A stretch of 64,000 nt of DNA from CAYUVH01 sp964448135 (lineage in GTDB: Bacteria; Verrucomicrobiota; Verrucomicrobiia; Limisphaerales; UBA8199). Below, piece by piece: positions 16,211-23,943 of the stretch (position 1 is the stretch's first letter; every line of letters begins with the position of its first letter). The notes beneath the pieces are model-generated. The model had not been told where the DNA came from. It did no database searches and was given only the letters and a program-made list of their open reading frames with translations. The DNA is taken from NCBI GenBank assembly GCA_964448135.1, contig CAYUVH010000049.1:124001-188000 (forward strand). The letters are read 5' to 3'. The position numbers and the translations under genes were made by a program.

Positions 16211-16511
16211 AGGTGGTGCGCCGCGACAGAGGTGCGAGCGTCTGCGGCCGGTTAGTAAAACCGGCGGTCTGCCCGCACAAAGACGCGATTAGTTGGTGGT
16301 TAACGCGGTGCTTTGTACGAGCGCGAGGTTACAGTCCGGTGGCGAAAAATGCAATGGGGAAGATTGAGGGCGGATAAGGTTAAAACGTTAAAAAGTTAAA
16401 AGGGGAAATGGGAGTTGTGGGAATTTTTATTTGCGGGAGGGAATGTTCCGGGGCTACCGTCCATGGTCGTGGACCGGGCCAACCCCCGCCGCGGCCGCGA
16501 ATCGGAAGTCT
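16211..16511. other. intergenic region between divergent genes
   Basis: 301 bp between the divergent starts at 16210 (minus) and 16512 (plus). The part next to 16210 holds an inverted repeat GCCGGTT/AACCGGC (16247-16265) nested within GCGTCT/AGACGC (16238-16286), which could fold in the leader of the minus-strand gene. The stretch 16375-16440 is A/G-rich. No gene seen. Confidence 0.5.
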
Positions 16512-18662
16512 ATGACCAACAAACCATTGACGAACAGTGAGTTGACGGAACTGATCAAAAGCCTGAACCGGCTGGCCCACAACATCTGGTGGACCTGGGA
16601 CCAGGAGGCGCAGGATGTGTATTCGGAATTGTCGCCGCGGGGCTGGCAGAATCTATATCACAACGCGGTGGCGATTCTGCGCGAAGTTTCGGAGCCGGAA
16701 TTGCGCGCACGCCTGCAGGAGCCGAATTTTTACGCGCAGGTCAAGGAGATGCTCCAGTCGTTCGATGAATACCTGAACGAGAAGAATACCTATGGACGCA
16801 AAGTGGCTCCCGGGCTGCAGCAGAATCCGGTGGCCTATTTCTCGGCGGAGTTCGGCTTCCATGAAACACTGCCCATCGCGGCCGGTGGCCTGGGCATGCT
16901 GGCGGCGGACCACGCGAAGGCGGCGAGCGATCTGGACATCGGATTCGTCGGCATCAGCCTGTTCTATCGCGAAGGTTATTTTCAGCAGTCCATCAATGCG
17001 GACAACTGGCAGACGGAATACTACACGCTGCTCGAACCGAAGAATCTCCCGGTGGAGCCCGTGCTGGACGACAAGGGGCAGCCCATCGTGTGCCGGGTGG
17101 CCATTGGCATGAACGAAGTGGCGTTCCACGCGTGGCGGGTGAATGTGGGCCGCGTGCCGGTGTATTTACTGGACGCGAACCGGCCGGAGAATGAGCAGAC
17201 TTTCCGGGATCTTACGTTGCGCGTGTACGGCGGTGACAGCACGACGCGCATCATGCAGGAGATGTTGCTGGGCATCGGTGGGGTGCGCTTGTTGCGCACG
17301 CTGGGGGTGAAGCCCTCGCTGTTCCACATGAACGAAGGGCACGCGGCGTTTCTCACGCTGGAGTTGATCCGGGAGAAGATGAAGGAGGGCAAGGATTTCG
17401 GTGCCGCGTCGCAGGCGACGAAGGCCGAGTGTCTTTTCACGACGCATACACCGGTCGAAGCCGGGCACGATCGGTTCAGTCCGAGCCTGATGGATTACGC
17501 GATGCAGAAGTATCGCAGCGAGATCCCGGCGAATTTCGCCGAGATCATGAAGCTCGGCCGCGTGAAACCGGACGACGGCAACGAGCCGTTCTGCATGACG
17601 GTGCTGGCGCTGAAGCTCTCGCGCGCGGCGAACGGCGTCAGTGAACTGCATGGACGCGTGAGCCGGCACATGTGGCATTCGCTGTATCCGGACAAGTCCG
17701 TGGAGCAGGTGCCGATCGGGCATATCACCAATGGGGTTCACCTGGTCGGCTGGATGAAGGGCACCGCCCGGCGGGCATTCCATCGCAAGCTGCTGGGGAT
17801 GGGGGTGAAGTCGCTGCACTGGGAGGCGGAGATGAACAAGCCGGAGTTCTGGCAGAAGATGGCGGATCCGGGCTTCATCAGCGACGAGGAGATCTGGGCG
17901 TTTCGATACAAGCTGCGCCGCGAGCTGATTGAGTTCGCGCGACGGCGCTTGCCGATGCAGGGACAGCGGGGCGGGCTGAAGGACTTCATCGCCTTCGACC
18001 AGCTGTTGGACGCGAATGCGCTAACGATCGGATTTGCGCGGCGGTTTGCGACGTACAAGCGCGCGCCGCTGATCTTCCAGCAGTTCGAGAACATCGTGAA
18101 GCTCACCCGGGACAAGGATCGGCCGGTGCAATTTGTTTTCGCGGGCAAGGCCCACCCGCGCGATGACGATGGCAAACGCTACATCCAGTACATCATCCAC
18201 CTCAGCAAGTACAGCGATTTGCAGGGACACCTGGTCTTCCTGGAGAATTACGACGTGCACGTCGCGCGGCAGATGGTGGCCGGCTGCGATGTCTGGCTCA
18301 ACACGCCGCGGCGTCCCCTCGAAGCCTCCGGCACCAGCGGCATGAAATGCGGCAGCCATGGTTGTTTGAATCTTTCGATTCTCGACGGCTGGTGGCGCGA
18401 GGGTTACGACGGCACGAACGGTTTCGCCATCGGCGAAGACAGCAACGCGGAGTCGGTGGAGGATCAGGATCGCACGGATAGCGCGAATCTGTACAAGGTG
18501 CTGACGCAGGAAGTCGTGCCCTTGTTCTTCGATCGCGACGATCATGGGATTCCGCGGAAATGGATTCAACGCATCCGGCGGGCATGGTCCACGCTCGCGT
18601 CCCAATACACGACCGACCGCATGGTGCGCGAGTACACGGAAAAGTATTACCTCACCAAGTAA
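16512..18662 (+). CDS. glgP: alpha-glucan (glycogen/starch) phosphorylase, GT35
   Basis: A 716-residue glucan phosphorylase that releases glucose 1-phosphate from glycogen-like alpha-1,4-glucans. It is the short bacterial/archaeal type (TIGR02094-like), starting with an N-terminal DUF3417-like segment (LAHNIWWTWDQEAQDVY). Diagnostic stretches are VAYFSAEFGFHETLPIAAGG, LFHMNEGHAAF, LFTTHTPVEAGHDRF, GHITNGVHLVGW and EASGTSGMK, whose Lys should bind pyridoxal phosphate. I chose ATG at 16512 because earlier in-frame starts add an atypical Pro/Arg-rich tail. The rlmN reading frame begins inside its last 119 bp or just after it. Confidence 0.93.
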   Translation: MTNKPLTNSELTELIKSLNRLAHNIWWTWDQEAQDVYSELSPRGWQNLYHNAVAILREVSEPELRARLQEPNFYAQVKEMLQSFDEYLNEKNTYGRKVAPGLQQNPVAYFSAEFGFHETLPIAAGGLGMLAADHAKAASDLDIGFVGISLFYREGYFQQSINADNWQTEYYTLLEPKNLPVEPVLDDKGQPIVCRVAIGMNEVAFHAWRVNVGRVPVYLLDANRPENEQTFRDLTLRVYGGDSTTRIMQEMLLGIGGVRLLRTLGVKPSLFHMNEGHAAFLTLELIREKMKEGKDFGAASQATKAECLFTTHTPVEAGHDRFSPSLMDYAMQKYRSEIPANFAEIMKLGRVKPDDGNEPFCMTVLALKLSRAANGVSELHGRVSRHMWHSLYPDKSVEQVPIGHITNGVHLVGWMKGTARRAFHRKLLGMGVKSLHWEAEMNKPEFWQKMADPGFISDEEIWAFRYKLRRELIEFARRRLPMQGQRGGLKDFIAFDQLLDANALTIGFARRFATYKRAPLIFQQFENIVKLTRDKDRPVQFVFAGKAHPRDDDGKRYIQYIIHLSKYSDLQGHLVFLENYDVHVARQMVAGCDVWLNTPRRPLEASGTSGMKCGSHGCLNLSILDGWWREGYDGTNGFAIGEDSNAESVEDQDRTDSANLYKVLTQEVVPLFFDRDDHGIPRKWIQRIRRAWSTLASQYTTDRMVREYTEKYYLTK

Positions 18663-19761
18663 ATCGAAGGCGCCCGGCCCCGCCGGGACCGACATCCGGT
18701 CGCGAACCGCCGAAGAGCTTGAAGCGCAGTTTCGCGCGTGGGACCAGCCGGTCTATCGCGTGGCGCAGTTGCTCGAGTGGCTTTACGTGCGGCGCGTTTC
18801 AGACTGGCAGGCGATGACGAATCTGCCGAAGGCGCTGCGCGAGCGGCTGGCGGGGGAGTATCAATTGCGTTCCCTCGAATTGGTCCGCCAGCAGGGCGCG
18901 CGCGACACCACGCGAAAATATCTGTGGCGGCTCGCGGATCATTCACTGATCGAGAGTGTTTTGATTCCGGCCAACCCGGCACTTTACGGGGAGGCGAGCG
19001 ACCGGCATACGCTGTGTGTCTCGACGCAGGTAGGATGTGCTTATGGGTGCAAATTCTGCGCCAGCGGTTTGGACGGCTGGAAACGGAATTTGCAGGTGGA
19101 TGAGATCGTGGGGCAGGTGATGGCCGTCGAGCGGGAAGCGGCCGGTGCGCCGGCGCGCGAGCGGGTGGTTTCCAATCTGGTGATCATGGGCATGGGCGAG
19201 CCGCTGGCGAATTACGACAATCTCCTGAAAGCGTTGAAGATCCTGAATGCGCCGTGGGGCGGGGGGATTGGCGCGCGCAAGATCACGGTTTCGACGAGCG
19301 GGCTGGCGCCGCAGATCCGCAAGCTGGCGGAGGAACCATTGCAGTTCCGGCTGGCGGTTTCGCTGCACGGCGCGACGGACGTGGTGCGCAATAAAATCAT
19401 GCCGGTGAATCGCAAATACCCGTTGAGCGAACTGGCCGCGGCGTGCGAGTTTTACCAGCAGCATCGCGGGCGGATGATCACGTTCGAGTATATCCTGATT
19501 GCGGGCGTGAATGACGGCCTGGACCAGGTGAAGCCGCTGGCGGCGCTGGCGCGGCAGTTGAACGCGAAGGTGAATCTGATTCCCTACAACAAGGTGGAAG
19601 GATTGGAGTGGGAGCGTCCCTCGGAAGAGCGGCAGGAGGAGTTCCTCAAAAGGCTTGAGCAGGAGAATGTCACGGCCACCTTGCGGCGCGAAAAGGGCCA
19701 CGAGATTGACGCGGCGTGCGGGCAACTTCGGCTGCGGACGGAACGGGAACTGGCGGCCTGA
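18544..19761 (+). CDS. rlmN: dual-specificity 23S rRNA/tRNA adenine C2 methyltransferase RlmN
   Basis: A radical SAM methyltransferase that methylates C2 of A2503 in 23S rRNA (and A37 of some tRNAs). The cluster motif is CAYGCKFC (C165, C169, C172 in this numbering). HTLCVSTQVGC holds the partner Cys (C158) and EIDAACGQL holds the Cys (C392) that becomes methylated. The start is problematic. The conserved N-terminal domain begins near residue 53 (RTAEELEAQF) and no ATG, GTG or TTG lies in frame between the phosphorylase stop and that domain. The only standard start is ATG at 18544, overlapping the phosphorylase by 119 bp; ATT at 18646 or ATC at 18694 would be rare alternatives. Confidence 0.93.
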   Translation: MGFRGNGFNASGGHGPRSRPNTRPTAWCASTRKSITSPSKSKAPGPAGTDIRSRTAEELEAQFRAWDQPVYRVAQLLEWLYVRRVSDWQAMTNLPKALRERLAGEYQLRSLELVRQQGARDTTRKYLWRLADHSLIESVLIPANPALYGEASDRHTLCVSTQVGCAYGCKFCASGLDGWKRNLQVDEIVGQVMAVEREAAGAPARERVVSNLVIMGMGEPLANYDNLLKALKILNAPWGGGIGARKITVSTSGLAPQIRKLAEEPLQFRLAVSLHGATDVVRNKIMPVNRKYPLSELAAACEFYQQHRGRMITFEYILIAGVNDGLDQVKPLAALARQLNAKVNLIPYNKVEGLEWERPSEERQEEFLKRLEQENVTATLRREKGHEIDAACGQLRLRTERELAA

Positions 19762-19775
19762 TTGGCGGCCAAGGT

Positions 19776-20678
19776 ATGGAACTGCGCCATTTGCGATATT
19801 TTGTCGCGGTCGCAGAGGAGCTTAGTTTTACGCGGGCGGCGGCAAAACTGCGCCTGGCCCAGCCGTCGCTCACCCGGCAGATTCATAATCTGGAGGACGA
19901 GTTGGGTGTGCGGCTCCTGGACCGGACAAAAAGCCAGGTCTCGCTGACGGAGGAGGGGAGGAGTTTTCTCGTGGACGCGCGGCGATTGGTGGCGTTGAGC
20001 CTCGAAAGCATCACGTCCGTTCAGCGATTCAGCCGGGGTGAATCCGGCCAATTGAATGTTGGCTACCTTTTTAAATTCAATTTTGACCTCCTGCCGGCCA
20101 CGTTGGCGAAGTTCCATGCGGCATGCCCGGAAGTGGCTGTGAATCTGTTCGACATGTCGCCGGCCGAGCAGCTTCGCGCGCTTGAGGCGCGGAAAATTGA
20201 CCTCGGCTTCGTTGGCCTGCAGCCGCCTGCCGCACGCAAAAACCTTGAGATGCTGGCCTGGGAGTGCGTCGGTCACCACAAGGTGGTGGTGGTCTTGCCG
20301 GCGAGGCATCCCCTGGCGAAGAAGCGTGCTATCAGAATAACCGATCTCAAGTCGTTGTTTTTTGTGGCGATGTCCGAGCAAACGCATCCCGGTTCGCGCG
20401 CGTGGTTGTCCAGCCTCTGCGAGCAGGCGGGGTTTACCCCGCGGATTTTGCAGGACGTGAATTTCGAATCCGGGATCATGACTTTTGTCGCTGAGGGTTT
20501 GGGGGTGACCCTCGCGCGTGAGCAAATCAGCAGGCTGCCGCACCGGGGGGTCGTGTTTCGTCCGCTGGCGGTGGCGGCGAGGGCGGATTACTGGATTGCC
20601 TGGCATCGGGAAAACCATTCCAAGGCCCTGGGCCAGTATATCGAGATCGTAAAGAAGGAGTCGGCCATCTGGCGCTGA
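19776..20678 (+). CDS. LysR-family transcriptional regulator
   Basis: 300 residues from ATG at 19776, 14 bp after rlmN. The N-terminal winged helix-turn-helix is clear (MELRHLRYFVAVAEELSFTR, then AAAKLRLAQPSLTRQIHNLE), followed by LTEEG-x-x-F and the linker helix. The C-terminal periplasmic-binding-like effector domain begins at GQLNVGYLF and includes LPARHPLAKK. It is closest in feel to the BenM/CatM-like group of aromatic-compound regulators, but the effector and the regulated genes are unknown. No divergent partner gene is present; the neighbours are housekeeping genes. Confidence 0.9.
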   Translation: MELRHLRYFVAVAEELSFTRAAAKLRLAQPSLTRQIHNLEDELGVRLLDRTKSQVSLTEEGRSFLVDARRLVALSLESITSVQRFSRGESGQLNVGYLFKFNFDLLPATLAKFHAACPEVAVNLFDMSPAEQLRALEARKIDLGFVGLQPPAARKNLEMLAWECVGHHKVVVVLPARHPLAKKRAIRITDLKSLFFVAMSEQTHPGSRAWLSSLCEQAGFTPRILQDVNFESGIMTFVAEGLGVTLAREQISRLPHRGVVFRPLAVAARADYWIAWHRENHSKALGQYIEIVKKESAIWR

Positions 20679-20907
20679 AGTCGGAACGGAGACTGGCTCG
20701 CCAGATGTTCGAGTCCCTGGTCCCATAGCCGGTGGCTATCGGCCAGATGCAAACAAGGTATTGGCCGGCTTCGGGCTTAAAGGGGAGAATTAAAGCGGAA
20801 TACTTCGTACCGCAAGCCGTCCCTGAGCCACTGGCATCGAGGAGTTGAGGGGTCACCGGGTAAAGCCAAACCAAAGAAACCACACCGAGATTAATTAATT
20901 AATTATT

Positions 20908-21222
20908 ATGAATGCTGAATTGGTCAAACTAGCGCTGGAAAAAGTCGGCAACCCGAATGTCCTGGTCAACCTCATCTCCCGTCGCGTCCGTCAGCTCAAC
21001 TTCGGTGGTGGCGGCCAGTCCCGCCCGCTGGTGGCAAATACGGAGAATCTCGGGGTCGCGGACATTGCCTTGCGCGAACTCATCGAGGGCGCGATCGGCT
21101 GGGAGGTGCCCGAATTGCTGCCGCTGGTCCGGCGCTCGCCCAAAAAACGCAAGAAGCCCGAAGCCGAGCGCCCGCGTCCCCGCTCGCTCACTGATCAATT
21201 TCCCGCGGGAAGCCTGGGCTGA
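20908..21222 (+). CDS. rpoZ: DNA-directed RNA polymerase omega subunit
   Basis: A 104-residue omega subunit, which assists beta-prime folding and RNA polymerase assembly. The core NPNVLVNLISRRVRQL aligns with the omega motif (ARRARQL type), and GVADIALRELIEGAI matches the D-x-A-L-x-E-[IL]-x-x-G helix. The GGGGQSRPLV loop and the basic tail (RRSPKKRKKPEAERPRPR) look like a Verrucomicrobia form. The ATG is preceded by an AT-rich run of repeated TTAA (20891-20906) with no clear Shine-Dalgarno sequence, which is unusual in this GC-rich window and may be a promoter or an unstructured ribosome landing site. Confidence 0.88.
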   Translation: MNAELVKLALEKVGNPNVLVNLISRRVRQLNFGGGGQSRPLVANTENLGVADIALRELIEGAIGWEVPELLPLVRRSPKKRKKPEAERPRPRSLTDQFPAGSLG

Positions 21223-21324
21223 GACGTTTAAATTCGTAACGCCGACCGGCAGCCGGCTATCCGTTGGCCCTTCCAGCGCCCGGAGCCAGGCTGCTTTGGG
21301 AGGACCACGCCCTGATTTTGTAAT

Positions 21325-21344
21325 GGTGTTAACAGTGTAACACC
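21325..21344. promoter_or_regulatory. operator-like inverted repeat
   Basis: GGTGTTA (21325-21331) and TAACACC (21338-21344) flank ACAGTG. The core TGTTAACAGTGTAACA resembles the site at 21392-21408, and a third partial copy (GTAACAC) follows at 21349-21355. Candidate binding site for a dimeric regulator. Confidence 0.45.
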
Positions 21345-21391
21345 GGGCGTAACACGGAATGACCCCTATTCCACCCAATGTTTATGCGCCT

Positions 21392-21408
21392 TGTATACAG
21401 TGTATACA
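21392..21408. promoter_or_regulatory. double TGTATACA palindrome
   Basis: Two exact copies of the self-complementary octamer TGTATACA (21392-21399 and 21401-21408) are separated by one G, so the whole 17-mer is both a direct and an inverted repeat. It lies about 200 bp upstream of the kinase start, and the next bases are AT-rich. Candidate operator or promoter element. Confidence 0.5.
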
Positions 21409-21604
21409 CCGATTTGGCATATACCCCCCCCACGCTCAGGGTAGTCTCAGCTAAACTCACGGTGACGGGTTTCCGGCCTGGCTTGATGCGTTTACCCTGT
21501 TGGCTGGCTTGACCCGCTTGCATTCGCCCGGGCGGTGCATATAGTGAATTGACGCAAGGCGGACCCTCGAAAGGGCGGAGGGTGTCTGCGACCAAACCAC
21601 AGCA

Positions 21605-23218
21605 ATGCGGCTGCCTCAAACCTTCAGCCTCAAGCCCCGAACCTGCGGGCTTCCAAATGGCTTGCACCGCCAGCGAGGCAGCGCATTTTCCGGAAATGTG
21701 GGGAGCTTTTTGGTCGGGAGTGTCGTGGGGTTGTTCGCAGTGGGCGGGGGCCAACACCTTGGGGCCCAGACTTCGGCCATCCCGGTGGAGGTGACCAGTG
21801 TGCGCTCAGCCATGGCGCAAGCCGACGCCGAGTCCATCGCGGACCTCGGTTCCTGGATTTGGGCCAAGGAGGTGCATGGGAAGCAGACCTGTCATTTCTG
21901 GCAGACTTTTACGGTCTCCGATTCGTCGCCCGTCGTGCGCGCACAACTTCGGATGACGGTGGACAACGAATACACGCTTTACCTGGATGGCCGGGCGGTG
22001 GGTTGGGGCAATGACTGGAGGATGTTGAGCGATTACGACCTGAGCCGTTTGATGAGTCCCGGGCCGCACGTGCTGGCGGTGGACGCCTACAATAACGCCG
22101 ATTCCTTCGGGCTCAATACGGCCGGTGTGATCCTGGGTTTGCGCATTCGCTACGCCGATGGGAACGTGCAGGAATTGCGCTCGGATGAAAACTGGCGGCT
22201 GGTCCCGGAGAGCGAAAAAAACTGGCAGGCGGCCAAACGTCCTGCTCCGACGTGGGCGGGCGTAAAAGTGATGGGCCCGGCGGGGACGGCGCCCTGGTGG
22301 ACGGTGCCGCTGAAGGTGGAGACCATTCCACCGGGGCGCCCGGAATTTGTGCACTTCTGGCAACAAGGGTGGTTCCAGGTTTCCCTGGGCGCCGTCTGCG
22401 TCACGGTGGTTTTGATCTGCCTGCGGTTGATGGCCCGCGTGGCGCTCCAGGCCAAGGCGCAGGAGCTGCTGCAACTGGAACGCGCCCGGATTGCGCGGGA
22501 TCTCCATGACGATCTCGGGTCGGGGCTGACCATGCTGGTGCTGCAAAGCGAGGTGGCCCAGCGGGAGCTGCGCGGTCAATCCGACGCGTGTGTCCAGATC
22601 GGCCGGCTGGCGGAACGCGCGCGCGACTTGTCGAGCGGGGTGGACGAGGCGGTCTGGGCGATTAATTCGCGACGCGACACGCTCCGCGATTTTGCCAGCT
22701 ACGTTTGCAAGCATGCGCAGGAATTTTTCAGTTCCTCGCCCATTCGCTGCCGGCTGGATGTGGAAGCCGAGCTGCCGCCGCTGGCGTTTGATTTGCCCCT
22801 GCGCCGGAACCTGTTTCTGGCGGTGAAGGAGGCTTTGAACAATGTCGCCAAACATTCCCAGGCGACGGAGCTTTTCCTCCGCATTCATCGCCATGGCGAG
22901 GGATTGATCGTGGTGGTGGAGGACAATGGCCGCGGGTTCGATCTCGCGCACGCCAGCCTGGAACGCAACGGGCTGACCAACATGAGCCAGCGCTTGAAGG
23001 AAGTCGATGGCGTTTGCCGGGTAGCCAGCCGGCCCGGCGCGGGCTCGCGCATTGAATTCATCCTGCCACGCCTGGTGGCGCAACGGTTGCCCTGGTGGCA
23101 AGGGTGGCGCTGGCGATCGAACCAGGGCGCGAACTGCGAAGTTCCCCAGGCAGCGCCATCCCAGCCGGGGACGACTTCCACGGCCGCGACCGGCGCACTC
23201 AAATCCTCGTCCGCATGA
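21605..23218 (+). CDS. NarL/LytS-type sensor histidine kinase with sugar-binding-like sensor
   Basis: A 537-residue kinase. A hydrophobic segment near 33-48 probably exports residues about 55-255. That sensor region (TVDNEYTLYLDGRAVGWG at 118-135, ending near NADSFG) looks like the beta-sandwich that precedes alpha-L-rhamnosidase catalytic domains. A transmembrane helix at about 258-275 leads to a HisKA_3 dimerisation domain (IARDLHDDLGSGLTML, phospho-His H301) and a HATPase domain (NLFLAVKEALNNVAKHS, EDNGRGFD). It overlaps the response regulator start by ATGA (23215-23218), indicating translational coupling. It probably detects a glycan or other extracellular ligand, which is inference. Confidence 0.9.
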   Translation: MRLPQTFSLKPRTCGLPNGLHRQRGSAFSGNVGSFLVGSVVGLFAVGGGQHLGAQTSAIPVEVTSVRSAMAQADAESIADLGSWIWAKEVHGKQTCHFWQTFTVSDSSPVVRAQLRMTVDNEYTLYLDGRAVGWGNDWRMLSDYDLSRLMSPGPHVLAVDAYNNADSFGLNTAGVILGLRIRYADGNVQELRSDENWRLVPESEKNWQAAKRPAPTWAGVKVMGPAGTAPWWTVPLKVETIPPGRPEFVHFWQQGWFQVSLGAVCVTVVLICLRLMARVALQAKAQELLQLERARIARDLHDDLGSGLTMLVLQSEVAQRELRGQSDACVQIGRLAERARDLSSGVDEAVWAINSRRDTLRDFASYVCKHAQEFFSSSPIRCRLDVEAELPPLAFDLPLRRNLFLAVKEALNNVAKHSQATELFLRIHRHGEGLIVVVEDNGRGFDLAHASLERNGLTNMSQRLKEVDGVCRVASRPGAGSRIEFILPRLVAQRLPWWQGWRWRSNQGANCEVPQAAPSQPGTTSTAATGALKSSSA

Positions 23219-23916
23219 AGACCCAAAGTTCAGTTCCCGTCATTGAACCACCCGCGCGCAGTCCCTTGCGCGTGGTGCTGGTCGAGGACCAGCCCGAGAT
23301 TCGCGACAATTGGCAGCGGTTGATCGAGTCGTTTTCCGACTTCAATTTTGTGCGCGCCTGCGCGACGGGGGAGGAGGCCCTGGAGGTCGTGCCTTCGGTG
23401 CAGCCGGACGTGGTGTTGATGGACATTTTCCTGCCGCGCATGTCGGGCATCGAATGCACCTCCCGGCTCAAAGCTTTGCTGCCCAAACTGCAGATCGTGA
23501 TCCTGACCGCGGTCGAGGACGACGAACTGGTTTTTCTCGCGCTTGAAGCTGGCGCCGACGGTTATCTCCTGAAGCGAACGAAGCCCGAGCATTTGCGGAC
23601 GGCGTTGCTGGACGTCTTTACCGGCGGCGCGCCCATGAGCAGCGAGATCGCGCGCCGGGTCGTGGAATCCTTTCGCCGCCGGCCGCAGCCCCGCGGGGAG
23701 GCGACGCATCTATCTTCGCGCGAAGAAGAAGTGCTCGACCTGCTCTCCAAAGGATACTTCAACAAGGAAATCGCCGACCGCCTCGAATTGAGCATTGATA
23801 CTGTGCGCAGCCATTTGAAGCACATCTACGAAAAGATGCACGTCCGCTCGCGCACTGAAGCCGTGGCCCGTTACATCGCCGGCAGCCCCGCCACATCGAA
23901 GCCGGACCGCGAGTGA
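23215..23916 (+). CDS. NarL/FixJ-family response regulator
   Basis: 233 residues from ATG at 23215, sharing ATGA with the kinase stop. The receiver domain (residues about 18-135) has the acidic pair ED (24-25), phospho-acceptor D70 in VVLMDIFLPRMSG, a T/A switch region and K120 in YLLKRT. The LuxR-type helix-turn-helix (about 164-222) reads LSSREEEVLDLLSKGYFNKE and continues to TVRSHLKHIYEKM. It is the cognate partner of the upstream HisKA_3 kinase. Targets are unknown; the palindromes upstream of the kinase gene are candidates for autoregulation. Confidence 0.93.
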   Translation: MKTQSSVPVIEPPARSPLRVVLVEDQPEIRDNWQRLIESFSDFNFVRACATGEEALEVVPSVQPDVVLMDIFLPRMSGIECTSRLKALLPKLQIVILTAVEDDELVFLALEAGADGYLLKRTKPEHLRTALLDVFTGGAPMSSEIARRVVESFRRRPQPRGEATHLSSREEEVLDLLSKGYFNKEIADRLELSIDTVRSHLKHIYEKMHVRSRTEAVARYIAGSPATSKPDRE

Positions 23917-23943
23917 AAGGTCTCGGGACGAAGGCGTCCGGAC

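Larger units (their letters stand above)
21223..21604. other. intergenic region with operator-like palindromes
   Basis: 382 bp between rpoZ and the sensor kinase gene. It contains two related palindromic sites (21325-21344 and 21392-21408), each of the form TGT-N2-3-ACAGTGT-N2-3-ACA, and a C8-rich run at 21425-21432. No gene was seen. It is the likely promoter region of the two-component operon. Confidence 0.55.

Noticed and set aside
20679..20907. Possible riboswitch (cobalamin or c-di-GMP) before rpoZ
   Set aside because: A GCCACTGG and a GGTCACCGGG were noticed, but the remaining conserved blocks of either class are not in the right order.
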